Shown here piece after piece: positions 51,945-62,400 of a stretch of 64,000 bases of DNA. A program made the translations under genes and the position numbers. The notes under the pieces are model-generated. The model was not told the DNA's origin. It made no database searches and was given only the letters and a program-made list of their open reading frames with translations. Source of the stretch: Nitzschia sp. DOCU1 (lineage: Eukaryota > Bacillariophyta > Bacillariophyceae > Bacillariales > Bacillariaceae); the NCBI GenBank assembly GCA_951394045.1, contig OX596001.1, positions 1,116,001 to 1,180,000 of the forward strand. The letters run 5' to 3'. Position 1 is the first letter of the stretch. Each line of letters begins with the position of its first letter.

Positions 51945-53035
51945 CCAGGTGGTCAAATGATGTCAAAAACTTTGTGTACGAGAAAGCATTTGTCCACATG
52001 CAGTTTATTAATTCCATGGTTCTCGTGCAGTTTGGTAGTGTTGCACAGAGGGCAGCTTGTAAGGATGTGGGTGTGCCGGACCAGTATGCAGAGGATTTCT
52101 GGTCTGTTGTCGGATGTTCCTCCTATGAGGAGGCGGTTAGAAGGAAAAGAAGTACACTATACAATGCCTTGAATGTGGCCTTTAGAAAGTACTGTGAGAA
52201 ACCACCGGTGAATGAGGAGGGTGATAAGGTGAAACCTCCAGATCCAAAGATGTTTATACCAGTGGATATGGACAGTCAGAGTAAGTACCATTCAAGAATG
52301 GGGGGTGTTTTCCTAGATCGTGTACTAACGGGAATGTTTGGTTGTTAAGGATTTCCAGTAGTGTTGGCTGTTGCACCTAACAACTCTGATGGGTCGTCCG
52401 GCACAGAGCAGGAAGCGGATGCGCAGGAGGGGCAGGATTTGGAGGAAGATGAGTTTGATGAGGTTAAGATACAACGTTGGTCAAGAACGGGTCTGGGTGA
52501 GGGTGTGGGTAAGGAGGAATATGCCAGGTTCTGGGCTGAGTTTGTCAGTGTTTTTGTTGAAAGAGATGCAGGCGGGAGAGGGCAGAGGAGATATGGAAGG
52601 TCGCATTGGGAGTTGTTGAGTGAATATGTGGAAGTACCAATGGAAAGTTTTGCTGTGTTGCTGTATATGAACAACTATGACAAATTCATGAACGAATACT
52701 GGAAGTGGGGAAATGAAGATAGTGCCACTTTGACTAGTGGGTTGACGGCTGCAACTCCAAGTAGTGCTGGGGTTCCTTCCCGCTTCACCGATTGCTCCAG
52801 GGGTACTGGCAAGTATTCGGGATGGTCGGATGAGGCTATGGTATTGTACAATCTGGTTTTTGCGGTGCTGGAGAGACAAAGACTGGCGTTGGGAAGTAGG
52901 AAGTCCTTTGATGAAAGAGTGAAAAAATTAGTACAGAGGAAAGATTTGGGTAAGAGCAAGAGGAAGTTTGCAGGACGAGTGGAGGTGAGAAATGGAATGT
53001 CAAAACTTATGCGGCTAATGGATGTGGGTGTGTAG
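51945..53035 (+). CDS. Unrecognised spliced transposon gene
   Basis: Best model: an exon open from at least 51945 to 52280, a 69-bp GT..AG intron (52281-52349), then an exon to 53035. The join gives ...DMDSQRFPVVLAVAPNN in frame. The 5' end is unclear: the frame is open upstream to an AG at about 51930 and has no ATG before VHMQFINSM. The C-terminal part has RWSRTGLGEGVGKEEYARFWAEFVSVF, SHWELLSEYVEVPMESFAVLLYMNNYDKF, GKYSGWSDEAMVLYNLVFAVLERQR and a Lys-rich end. The helical, Trp/Tyr-rich composition looks protein-like. No domain recognised; being near the right TIR it may serve transposition. Confidence 0.5.
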
Positions 53036-53612
53036 AGTTCTATAATGATAAATGGAGATGGAAAGGAATGTTTGACTGTTCAGGATTAGCATTATGGTTA
53101 GATTAGAATGGTTATGCAAGAGGGGTGAAACTTGAGGACCGGCATTGGATTGTTGGTATGGGGTCCAGCATTGAGGCGATGATGCGAAAACTTGAGAACC
53201 AACATTGGATTGTGGGGATCCCCTCCAGCATTGAGGTATTGTCATGCCTAGGGGGGGGGCATTGTTGGTTGAATCATGGGAATGAGGTACACAAAGTGGG
53301 GTTTAGTGTTGATGGATACAGATTGAAGGCTAACATGAGATTGGAAGGTGGTATGGCGGGGGTGCGGGGTGTGCATAACGGAAGTGGAGTCTGGATATTG
53401 CATTCTGCTTCATTGATGTAGATGTTTACATGGGGATGCTGCATTAGTTGTGAATTTGGATGCAGCATTCTACTTTGGAGGTGAATATTCGCCACGGAAT
53501 ATGCCGCATTTAGGGCTGGCTTAATATGGATTTGGAGCCGATGTCAAGTGCAGGCATATGTATCAAGAATATGCTGGCATGGAAAGGGGGTAGAATTGAA
53601 ATTATGGGGGTG
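53036..53612. other. Transposon right subterminal arm
   Basis: G- and T-rich on the + strand. It includes an imperfect tandem repeat of about 63 bp (53126-53185 and 53190-53245, both with AACTTGAG..ACC and CCAGCATTGAGG) and a run of nine Gs at about 53251. No gene. Confidence 0.6.
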
Positions 53613-53634
53613 TGCATTTGCCGGCCCTCTGATG
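53613..53634 (-). repeat. Right terminal inverted repeat
   Basis: Reverse complement starts CATCAGAGGGCCGG; mismatch at base 15, then AAATGCA shared with the left end. Confidence 0.9.
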
Positions 53635-54584
53635 ATCCATGTGGTGCTCGACCAGCGTCCGAGTTTCATGATTTCGTCGGGCGTTCGGCCGGCCATTTTC
53701 ATCGCCATCGCCCCGCTAGCTCGCAGAGAATGGGTGCTAATTCGGGCCAATGTGTAGCCTTTTGTGAGTAAACCGTCAGCCGTAGCTGCCATGCGGAGGG
53801 CCGTTGTGATCTCATGGGAGGTTATGTGGGCCGCCGGAGGGACGAGGCTGATGGGTGTGTCCTCATGGTGGTGTTGCAGGGCCCCAATGCGTCGCGCCAG
53901 GGCTTGGACCGGGCAATTGAGGCGGTCACTGATGGCGTACTGATGGATGGTGCCACCTTTCTGCGCATTCTTTTGGTCCTTGAAGTATAGTGTTGCGCCC
54001 GTCACTTGCGACAGGATTTGTGGTGGTGCCGCGTGGGACAAGAGCTCGAGTCCGCGCCAGAGCCGTACGTCCTTTCGTCGGAATTGGACGGTGCGTTTGT
54101 GGGTGCGGATGTCTGCCGTGTATTCGCTTGCCCGGAGCAAGAAGAAGAACCCAATCAGGATGAGGTCGGCTGTAGCGCTGCCCATGGGCGTTGCGATTGC
54201 TCGTTGTTGGGCCACCGCGAGTTTGATCGTTGAGTACGGGAGCGCTAATTGCGGCCGCGCCGGGGTGTCGCTGCGTTTGAAACCCGCTAATAGGCGTTGG
54301 AATGGAAGGTCCAGGTCTTTCCCTTGTGAGTTTACTCTCCGAGGGTCAGGGCGTCCATCCAGCACGAATCTCTGACAAACGAGGCGCAGCGCCGTCTCTG
54401 GGGTTTGAGCCTTGACCGCAGCTCCTCGGCCGTAGTAGCCTTGCCTGACCCGGACAGCAAAGGCCAGTAGGAAGGAGGTCCGGGCTGCCGCCGATATATT
54501 ACCGAGGTAGGGGTCGGGTCGACCGAATTCATCGCAGAAGGCGCGCCAGTTGGTCCACCATTTGGTCCGCTCGCTTCCATCCAC
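53635..54584 (-). pseudogene. Tyrosine recombinase, N-terminal 316 residues, interrupted
   Basis: The catalytic core is visible: R151 in FFFLLRASEYT, H285-x-x-R288 in ISTHSLRASGAMAMKMAG, and GRW (309-311). Native sequence ends at SSTTW (W316), where the DNA transposon begins; the frame then runs 30 residues into transposon DNA. The nucleophile Tyr lies 20 kb away at 33158-33250. In DIRS elements this recombinase inserts a circular cDNA. The start codon lies inside the RT frame (overlap 54332-54584), as is common in these elements. Confidence 0.92.
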
Positions 54585-56743
54585 TGTCGCAGTGGCAATC
54601 GTTTGCCACGCAGCGTCGATAAGACGGCCGAGAGCATGGTGGCCGGTACTTCTATTGGTTCCCAGTAGCTCGCCTGTGGTAATGGAAAACGTTGGGCAAA
54701 GGCTGTTAGGAACATAGGTTGCGACAAGTTGAAACTGCGAGACGCGAAATCCGCCATCGAGTTGGTGGTTCCTTCGATGTGGGCGATGGTGGTTGGGCCA
54801 GCGTGGGTGCCGCGTTGCGCCGCGGCCATTCCCCGCAATAGTCGGCCCGACACTTCCTCCTTGCTCTTGGAGGCCAAACGCCGCCCCCAGCCCACGGCTG
54901 CGGAGTTGTCTGAGAACACGCCCGCCCGCCGGTGGGCGGGGGCCACCACCCTGTCGAGGACAGCCTTATGCAGGATGACTGCAACCAGCTCCAAGTCGCT
55001 GTTCGTCAGGCGCCCGAGCGGGTTTGCCAACGATACCACGTCTTGGCTAATGTCCGGGGGGAATTGAATGCGCCAGATGATCGGGTTGGGGAGCTCCGGT
55101 CCGAACCATACTCCTCCTGCTCCATCAGCAGATGCGTCCGTGAAGCCTAGGTGTGCTTCGTCGCCCTGCAGCAATTCCCGGACATGGGTCGGGCGGACGA
55201 TTAGCTCTTCCAGCAAGGCCGCCATGTCTAGAAACGCGGCTCTGTTTTCGGATCCCGATCCGAGCCCAATGTGGGGCGGCTTCGTGCCCAGGAGCCGATT
55301 GAGTGGCGAAAACAACCCACGCACTCCGGGGAAAATGATCGCGATGTGTCGGATCCGGCCCAGCAACGTCTGGAAGCGCTTGAACGGGGCTCGCTTCTTT
55401 TTGAGGATCCTCCGAATTTCTTGAACGATTTCCAGGGTTTTGTCTTTGGTTGCTCGAACCGTTTTGGCTCGCCCGTCCAGGACAAAACCAAGGATTTCCT
55501 TCTCATGGTCCCATCGCCCATCTCCCTTTTGGAGCTTTTTGAGGGAGATGGGATCCTTGCCGCCCTCGTGGCCGGTTATCTTCGTGGGCGGGAATATCTC
55601 GTGGATGTTGTGGAGCGTGGTCCTTGAGATGAGTTTCAGCAGCGTCCCGGTGCCGTTTTCCACGGCCGCGTTGATGAAGTCGTCCACGAACACAAACTCG
55701 CCGTGAACTGGATCGTCGCTTCGGCTCCTTTTCATGGCCACGGTGGGGTCAAGATACTCCTCCAACTCGTGGGGCTGCCGTTGTCGTCCCGCTTGGATGT
55801 CGTTGGCCGTGTTGTCTCGGACGACCTCCGTGGCGGCACAGAAGTATCCTGGACTCTCTGTCCATCCCATCTGGAGAGCTGACGGGACCACGATTTGGAT
55901 GGGGGCGCCCGCAGGGGCCGGGAGCACGTAGCAAAAATTCCAACGCTCGTGGTGGTTGACTACCATCCGCCAGTATCCATCCGAGAGGTCAATTTTCTGG
56001 AAGGCCACTTCTTCGTCCTCGCCGGCCTTATCCATGAGGTCCAGGATCCTCCACATCACATTTCCCAACTCTTTAACTGGGATTGTGGGAGCCATGCGTC
56101 GAGTCGTCTCGTTGACTCCGGCTTGGATTGGTCGAGCTCCTGTCGGTCCTGTCGCTCCTGGGTACACGGGAAAGGATAGGTCCAGCACGATGCGGGCCCG
56201 TCGGTTTCTTTGCGGCACGGCGGCCACTGGGGATATTTTCAGCCGGCTAGGTCGCATACGTTTTACTTGGTCCCAGCTCATGATCTCCGAGAATCCTGCT
56301 GCCACTTGGTAGGCTACATCCTCTTGGAACAGGGCTATGCTCTCTGGTGTCAAGGCACTCCGGTGTGGGCCTCTTTCCACCGCTGTTTCGATGACTGACC
56401 AATCCCAATCCTCGCCACAGTCGACTGGAACGCCATCAGTTGCCCATCGCCTAAGTGTCTTGATGAATGGGTGGTGCTCGTCCCCCACTTGGGGCTGGAG
56501 TAGGCTCCGCCTCTTTCCGCTTTGTCTCCGCTGGTTTCGGCCCTTACCTTTGCCTTTCGTTCCGTCGCTGCTTGCCTCTGCCCTCGCAGGCTCTCGCTGT
56601 GCCACCGCTGGTTTGGGGGCAGTCACCATTTTGGGGGTTGGCATGCGTAGGAGCTCTGGGGTCGAGGGAAACAACAGGTCTACTTCGGTCAAGGGCCGGA
56701 CCACGGCTTTTCTTAGAGCAGGGGGCACTGGTTGGCTGGTCAC
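54332..56743 (-). CDS. Reverse transcriptase / RNase H polyprotein
   Basis: An 803-aa frame. RT blocks in order: KISPVAAVPQRNRRARIVLDLS, FQKIDLSDGYWRMVV, QMGWTESPGYFC, and EFVFVDDFINA with the catalytic aspartates D354-D355. RNase H follows with HLGFTDASADGAGGVWFG, LELVAVILHKAVL, VFSDNSAAVGWG and MADFASRS, which supply the D-E-D-D set. The N-terminal 90 residues are basic linker. Length and order fit DIRS-type RT-RH. The domain looks intact, so this copy was probably active until the nested insertion. It starts 33 nt after the gag stop and overlaps the YR gene at its 3' end. No methyltransferase domain, unlike classic DIRS1. Confidence 0.93.
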   Translation of the reverse strand: MTSQPVPPALRKAVVRPLTEVDLLFPSTPELLRMPTPKMVTAPKPAVAQREPARAEASSDGTKGKGKGRNQRRQSGKRRSLLQPQVGDEHHPFIKTLRRWATDGVPVDCGEDWDWSVIETAVERGPHRSALTPESIALFQEDVAYQVAAGFSEIMSWDQVKRMRPSRLKISPVAAVPQRNRRARIVLDLSFPVYPGATGPTGARPIQAGVNETTRRMAPTIPVKELGNVMWRILDLMDKAGEDEEVAFQKIDLSDGYWRMVVNHHERWNFCYVLPAPAGAPIQIVVPSALQMGWTESPGYFCAATEVVRDNTANDIQAGRQRQPHELEEYLDPTVAMKRSRSDDPVHGEFVFVDDFINAAVENGTGTLLKLISRTTLHNIHEIFPPTKITGHEGGKDPISLKKLQKGDGRWDHEKEILGFVLDGRAKTVRATKDKTLEIVQEIRRILKKKRAPFKRFQTLLGRIRHIAIIFPGVRGLFSPLNRLLGTKPPHIGLGSGSENRAAFLDMAALLEELIVRPTHVRELLQGDEAHLGFTDASADGAGGVWFGPELPNPIIWRIQFPPDISQDVVSLANPLGRLTNSDLELVAVILHKAVLDRVVAPAHRRAGVFSDNSAAVGWGRRLASKSKEEVSGRLLRGMAAAQRGTHAGPTTIAHIEGTTNSMADFASRSFNLSQPMFLTAFAQRFPLPQASYWEPIEVPATMLSAVLSTLRGKRLPLRQWMEASGPNGGPTGAPSAMNSVDPTPTSVIYRRQPGPPSYWPLLSGSGKATTAEELRSRLKPQRRRCASFVRDSCWMDALTLGE

Positions 56744-56776
56744 CTGCAGGAAGAGGGGCGCCGTGGCCCGGGCCGG

Positions 56777-59008
56777 TCACGTCCGTCTGGCCCTACTGCT
56801 GAGTCCGTTGGTCACCACCTCTTGCAGGACCGGCGCTAGCTTGGCCACCACTTCCTGGACCCGACCAGGGGGCTGGGTCGTCACCGTGTGCTTGTATCGG
56901 CATCGGGGGTTTGAACAGCCCCCTAGAAGATTGTACGTTAGGCACTGCATGCCCCGTCGCCCCGTGGTGATCTCGCTAAGCTTCAGCTTGTCGGGGTAGG
57001 CTGCCAGCAACTGGGGAATGGTGAGCCCCGGGTGCTTGGACACCGCCTCCTTGACGGCTTGGGCTAGCTCCACCGGCAGGCTTGGATTCTTGTAGGGCCC
57101 TTGGTATGGCTGTCCAAAGAGGGCTTCGGTCGCCCGTCCGGCTGCCGCCGCCACCGCCGGGGTGGGGCCTTCGCCAACCAGGCCCTCGCCGGCTAGGCCT
57201 AAGAACTCCATCTCTGGCACGGCCTCCATTGTCATGGGAATGTTGCCCTGCTTCAGGTACCGGTTCATCAGTGACAAACTGGACCGGGGCAGAGCATCGT
57301 CGTCCTCTTGCAGGCCGACCATGGACTGGAAGAACGACCGGGCGTCCGCATGAATCTCCCATAAGATGTAGAGGATTTTCCTTTGGCTAATCCCCTCGAA
57401 CTGTTGGCTCCGAGCCGACAAGAATTGCACTGCCTGGAGCACCTCGTAGCGGTGGGCACACTGCTCTCCGCAGACCACGTCCAAAATCCGGATGTAGGAC
57501 ATGAGTTGTTGTCTTAGTTCGTGATAAGTCATGGGGAGCGCACCCGGGTTTGTCTCAGCCGCCTCTACATCGTCGGTAGTAGTACTGGTAGCCAGATCCA
57601 GGCGGGCCCTCTTAGCGTCGCGTTCCTCCCGTTGCAAACGCGAGATGGTCGGGCACATGAGGGGCGTCAGACCTCGGTGGCAGTTGCGAAACGAGAGGTC
57701 ACCTTCCCGACCGAAGTCCAGACGATGGATATCGGTGGCCATGTCGTCGGACACGTAGATGTCTCCCGGGTACATCAAGTTGGCCGGAGTAATTTTCTTG
57801 AGGAAGTGGCTCAGCCAGTCCTTGGCCGATTGCTTGGTCTTTCCGTCCTTGCACCATTTCTCGTAATATTCGGGGCAGGCGATGTCGAATTCCCCCAGGG
57901 GGATGGATCCGGCTGCGCGAATTTTTCCTTTTTGGCTTTCCGTAAGGCCCTTCTCCGTTCTGGGCTTCATCGACTCGATGAGTTCCTTTGTGAGAGCTAG
58001 CGGGGCGGCCACCACCGCCGGAGGTGCAGGCGGAGGTGGGGGGACAACGGGCGCTGTATCGCCCAGGGTGTTAACCAGGCGTTTGCGCATGAAAGATATC
58101 AACGCTGGGTCCATCGGGGCGGCATCCCATTCCACGTTCAACACGGACTCGGTCGCTGCGGCGTCCTCCTTCGTCAGGGCCACGCGGAACCACGAAAGCA
58201 TGGGCTCTAGGGCCTGGCGCACCGCGGGCACCGGGACATTGTCCAGTAGCCATGACATCACTTTCTCGGCCTCACTCACGTGGCGCCGCTGCAAGAAGAA
58301 AATCGCCCACGCCGTCGGAATAAATTGTAACCTGGCCACCTGCACCGCGTTCGTAGGCAGCCCTGCTGCGTCTAGAATAGGGGCGGGGGCCTCAATAAAA
58401 TCGGCTAGGCCACCTGCCAATGCCTGCACTTGGGCTGCCGTGGGCAGGTTGTGCTCGTCCGTCACGAACCAATTGGCGACGGTCGCAGGGGCTTTCCAAA
58501 CCGGCACTTGGCCTTGGAATTCGTCTCCGACGATCACAAAATTCTTGTTGTGTAGCTGGGGCTTAGCAGGCTGGCCCGTCTGGTTCATGTATCGGCTGGC
58601 AGTGTGCACGACCACAACTTGGTCCCCGTCCACCACGTTGAGGAAACAAACAATGTCCTGGCTGTGCCCCAAGCTCTCCAGAAAGTCTGCTCCGGCAAAG
58701 GTCGCTCCCTGCGTGAGAATCTGAAACTCAACCCATGCCTGTGCAACTTCTCCCACGTTTCCCCCTCTCTTGAGGATCGTCTCGGCGATTGGACCCGTCA
58801 CCAGGGCGGGAGGCGCGTAACCGGGGGCCACCGCCTGAGGTGCCGCAGCCGCAGGTTGGGGGACACCGACAGGAGGCGGCGGCAACCCGCCACCGGCCGC
58901 CACGGCGGCTATCGCTGGATTTTGAGCGGCCAAAAGGCCGGCGTTCATCGCAGCAGCAGCCGCGGCGGCGTCGGGAGCTGGTGGAGCGTCTTGGGCATTC
59001 ATGTCCAT
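56777..59008 (-). CDS. Gag-like protein with CCCH zinc finger
   Basis: A 743-aa frame, first ORF of the YR retrotransposon, starting 8 bp inside from the A1 repeat. The N-terminus is Ala/Pro-rich (residues 1-75), the middle helical (capsid-like by position). The C-terminus carries C-x8-C-x4-C-x3-H within CLTYNLLGGCSNPRCRYKHT at about residues 688-707. This CCCH finger is an unusual choice of nucleic-acid binding module compared with the CCHC knuckle of most gags. It is expected to package element RNA. The large antisense frames here are shadows. Confidence 0.8.
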   Translation of the reverse strand: MDMNAQDAPPAPDAAAAAAAMNAGLLAAQNPAIAAVAAGGGLPPPPVGVPQPAAAAPQAVAPGYAPPALVTGPIAETILKRGGNVGEVAQAWVEFQILTQGATFAGADFLESLGHSQDIVCFLNVVDGDQVVVVHTASRYMNQTGQPAKPQLHNKNFVIVGDEFQGQVPVWKAPATVANWFVTDEHNLPTAAQVQALAGGLADFIEAPAPILDAAGLPTNAVQVARLQFIPTAWAIFFLQRRHVSEAEKVMSWLLDNVPVPAVRQALEPMLSWFRVALTKEDAAATESVLNVEWDAAPMDPALISFMRKRLVNTLGDTAPVVPPPPPAPPAVVAAPLALTKELIESMKPRTEKGLTESQKGKIRAAGSIPLGEFDIACPEYYEKWCKDGKTKQSAKDWLSHFLKKITPANLMYPGDIYVSDDMATDIHRLDFGREGDLSFRNCHRGLTPLMCPTISRLQREERDAKRARLDLATSTTTDDVEAAETNPGALPMTYHELRQQLMSYIRILDVVCGEQCAHRYEVLQAVQFLSARSQQFEGISQRKILYILWEIHADARSFFQSMVGLQEDDDALPRSSLSLMNRYLKQGNIPMTMEAVPEMEFLGLAGEGLVGEGPTPAVAAAAGRATEALFGQPYQGPYKNPSLPVELAQAVKEAVSKHPGLTIPQLLAAYPDKLKLSEITTGRRGMQCLTYNLLGGCSNPRCRYKHTVTTQPPGRVQEVVAKLAPVLQEVVTNGLSSRARRT

Positions 59009-59016
59009 CCTCTTAC

Positions 59017-59240
59017 TCTTGCAAACTTGTTTGCCTGTGATGGAAATACTATGGTTGCAATCGAACGCGGCGCTGCTGCCATTTCAGGGCTGCATCGTCG
59101 TCCATTCGATTTGCGGGCATGTCGCTGCCACTTCGGTTGGTCGTCAACGTCCTACACGAGGGCAGACTGGCCGGACAGCACCGGGCGGCTCGTTGCACGC
59201 CCGGTGGGGTCATCCGAGACTCGCCTTACGTGCGCTGTGC
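59017..59240 (-). repeat. Retrotransposon split repeat A1
   Basis: The 5' end of the retrotransposon on the minus strand; same 224 bp as 32395-32618. Host sequence resumes at 59241. Confidence 0.9.
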
Positions 59241-59403
59241 GCAGTTTTCAACTCAGGTCGCAAAATTCCCCTCAGAACGATTTGGGCAACGCCAGAAATC
59301 ATGCGACGAGAGGTGGGAACGCAAAGATTGCTATTCACTTTATCATCGCATGATGTCTGTTTTACAACACCATCGCATAAGTTTCCTCTCGGTCGTTTGA
59401 ACA

Positions 59404-62400
59404 TGCAAAGACTACGCTACGGCATTGGTGCTTTCTTTGGCTCCTGCTGGTGGAGGTTCTTTCTTCTTGCCCTGCTCGCAATTGCTAGCGGTGCTGCTTC
59501 TGGTGCTGAAACTGACCACAGTGCACGAGTGGGCGGAGTTTCCCCGGAAGGGCACCAAGAACCAGCAGCATCCCACCTTCGCCGTCGGCCTGAAGGTCTC
59601 ACTATCTCGCCCGACGAAGAAGAAATAAAGATAATCGACCATGATCATCATGATGGGGAAGGAATTCCAAGTTTGGACGACGACACGCGGTTTCTCCAAG
59701 AAGGACGATCGATGCTTTGCGTCAAGCGAGTACCAGAGACGGAGTTTCAGAGCACCGTTTTCGCAACAGTCGATACCGGTGGCGTGAATTTGACACAAGG
59801 GCAACTGGGTGCAATTGCTGAGGCCTTTCGCTCGTCCCATCAAGAGGCAACATCAGCACAACTCGAGGGAAATTTTGCCTTTTGCGATCCCTTTTTTCGC
59901 GAAGTTCAAAATGTAACCATCTTTACGGACGAGATCCTCGCATTGAATTCCAACCATAAGAGGGTACAAATCCACGTTCGTGGAATCTGCCAGGCGTGCC
60001 AGAATCAGGATGTGTTCTTCCAAAACGACCCTGATGTTTCGATCCTAGTCCCAGCATCATCTTTCAATACTTCAGGGGGCGGCTGCACGTGTCCAGCAAA
60101 CGTCACTCACCGTTTGGTGTCTAAGGATGAGCTGTTTGGAGTGTTCACAAACAATCTCGTGGATACAACATCCTTGGCCTTATTATCAATCCAGCAGGCC
60201 GTGACAACCACTTGCGGCATGAACGTTGTTCCCTTTACGTTCCGCAGTATCGTCGAATTCAACCAAACGTGTGGTACAGGCCTTTCCGCGAACGACAAAC
60301 AAGCGCTTGCAATTGCATACGTTACTTCTTACAATCAGTTGGCCTCCCAGTACTATTGCGATCCGTACTTTCGGGTTCTTGAGAAAGCTACCATTGTTCA
60401 AGAGGGAGTCGCCACGGCCGAAGGCAAACTAGGAGTGGAGGTCGAAGTGACGGGGACCCTTCGTTGCGTCGATCCCACTGCGCCTGATTGTATTGTGGAT
60501 GAGATCGGGCTGTTTGATTTGCCTTCCAAGACAATTTTGGTGAGCCGAGAACGAAACATGCGGCGCCGAACACGCAACCTCCAACAAGGCGAATGTAGCT
60601 GCCCGCTCGCTGCAATTGAGGATCGAGGAATCTTGGAGAGCGAGTTCCTCGACGAGTTTGAAGTGCAGGTCGCCGCTATTGCTGCTACGTTGGAATGTCC
60701 CAATGTGGAAGTCGTGGGCGACTGTGCGTTTGGAAGCTTGTTTGATTCCGTCCTGCAAGTGACCTTTGCTGATCCTACAGCGGCTCAAGAAGCCTCGGCA
60801 CAGATTGAGGCAGCCGCGTTGGACTCTCTCAATGCTGCTTTCTCGCCCGACGATCCCTCAATTTGCAACTTGGACTTTCGCGTTTTCGAAAGTGTCCAAG
60901 TCGTATTCACGAATGCTGTGCGACGACTCGACCAGGATGACAACGCCGATGCTTCATTGTCGGCACGAGATCTTCAAAGTGTCACGTTGGTTGCGGACCA
61001 GCCGTCGTTAAGTCCCACGAGCCTTTTGGGGTCCTCGGCATCATCCTCGTTGAATCCCACCACTGTTTTCGACTCGCCGCAGACAACTAACAGCACCACG
61101 GGCAGCGTCACTTCCAGGACTGTAGGACTTCTGGTTATCTCGGGTGCATGCTCTGGGTGCAGCAATGAGCTATGGCCCGAAAATCAGGTGTCGAACAGAC
61201 GGCTGTCATCCGCGTATCGAAACCTTCAAAGTCGCCCTATTGCCGCAAACTCAAATTGTTTTTGTGGGCTGAATGCAACTGTTTTTGAAAGGATCCCAAG
61301 TATCTTGGAGTTTGAATCCAAGCTGGAAGAACAACTACAACTCGAAATTACGGATATAGCTCAGATCAATGACGAGAATGTCATTACCGCGTATATGTGC
61401 GGCATGAACCTTGTTCCCTTTACGTTCCGCAGTATCGTCGAATTCAACCAAACGTGTGGTACAGGCCTTTCCGCGAACGACAAACAAGCGCTTGCAATTG
61501 CATACGTTACTTCTTACAATCAGTTGGCCTCCCAGTACTATTGCGATCCGTACTTTCGGGTTCTTAAGAAAGCTACCATTGTTCAAGAGGGAGTCGCCAC
61601 GGCCGAAGGCAAACTAGGAGTGGAGGTCGAAGTGACGGGGACCCTTCGTTGCGTCGATCCCACTGCGCCTGATTGTATTGTGGATGAGATCGGGCTGTTT
61701 GATTTGCCTTCCAAGACAATTTTGGTGAGCCGAGAACGAAACATGCGGCGCCGAACACGCAACCTCCAACAAGGCGAATGTAGCTGCCCGCTCGCTGCAA
61801 TTGAGGATCGAGGAATCTTGGAGAGCGAGTTCCTCGACGAGTTTGAAGTGCAGGTCGCCGCTATTGCTGCTACGTTGGAATGTCCCAATGTGGAAGTCGT
61901 GGGCGACTGTGCGTTTGGAAGCTTGTTTGATTCCGTCCTGCAAGTGACCTTTGCTGATCCTACAGCGGCTCAAGAAGCCTCGGCACAGATTGAGGCAGCC
62001 GCGTTGGACTCTCTCAATGCTGCTTTCTCGCCCGACGATCCCTCAATTTGCAACTTGGACTTTCGCGTTTTCGAAAGTGTCCAAGTCGTATTCACGAATG
62101 ATATGCAACGAGGACTTGACGCGGGTATCTCCTCGAGCACCCAATTCTCGGCACGAAAGCTTCAAGAAAACTTTTCACTGTTGTCGTCAGAGCCATCGTC
62201 GAGTCCGACCACTGGCTTGGGCCAAACGCCAACTTACAGCACCACGAACACTGTCAGCTCGACCGTTGGGCTTTTGCTAGCTTCGGGCGCATGCGCTGGC
62301 TGCAGCAATGATCTTTTCCCGGCGAACCAAGTTTCCAATGGTCGATCGTTGGAGCATCTTCGAGGCTTGGTCCAACAACGAACCCTTTCGCGACACCTCC

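Larger units (their letters stand above)
33251..53634. mobile_element. Large TIR DNA transposon with cargo genes
   Basis: Ends are inverted: the left end begins CATCAGAGGGCCGG and the reverse complement of the right end is identical for 14 bp, then 7 of the next 8 bases match. AT flanks both ends (33249-33250 and 53635-53636), and removing element plus one AT restores the recombinase frame. Span is 20,384 bp here; subtracting the 4784-bp apparent assembly repeat gives 15,600 bp. Contents: small basic protein, 2OG-Fe(II) dioxygenase-like gene, ORF1, a degenerate repeat zone, ORF2 (transposase candidate), LRR gene and a spliced unknown gene. The left arm is C-rich and the right arm G-rich on the + strand, as expected for inverted arms. 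The terminal sequence is not CACTA-like; superfamily placement is open. Confidence 0.9.
53635..59240 (-). mobile_element. YR retrotransposon, 5' and central part
   Basis: Minus-strand order: A1 repeat (59240-59017), gag (59008-56777), RT-RNase H (56743-54332), YR overlapping RT (54584 to the break at 53637). Lack of LTRs, a tyrosine recombinase instead of a DDE integrase and split direct repeats place it in the DIRS superfamily, nearest PAT/Ngaro by repeat layout. Continues at 33250-32152. Confidence 0.9.

Noticed and set aside
33251..53634. Interpretation as a giant-virus or Polinton insertion
   Set aside because: No capsid, packaging ATPase, DNA polymerase B or integrase seen; 22-bp TIR and a transposase-like ORF fit a DNA transposon.
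57882..58724. 280-codon plus-strand frame
   Set aside because: GC-rich antisense shadow of the retrotransposon gag gene.
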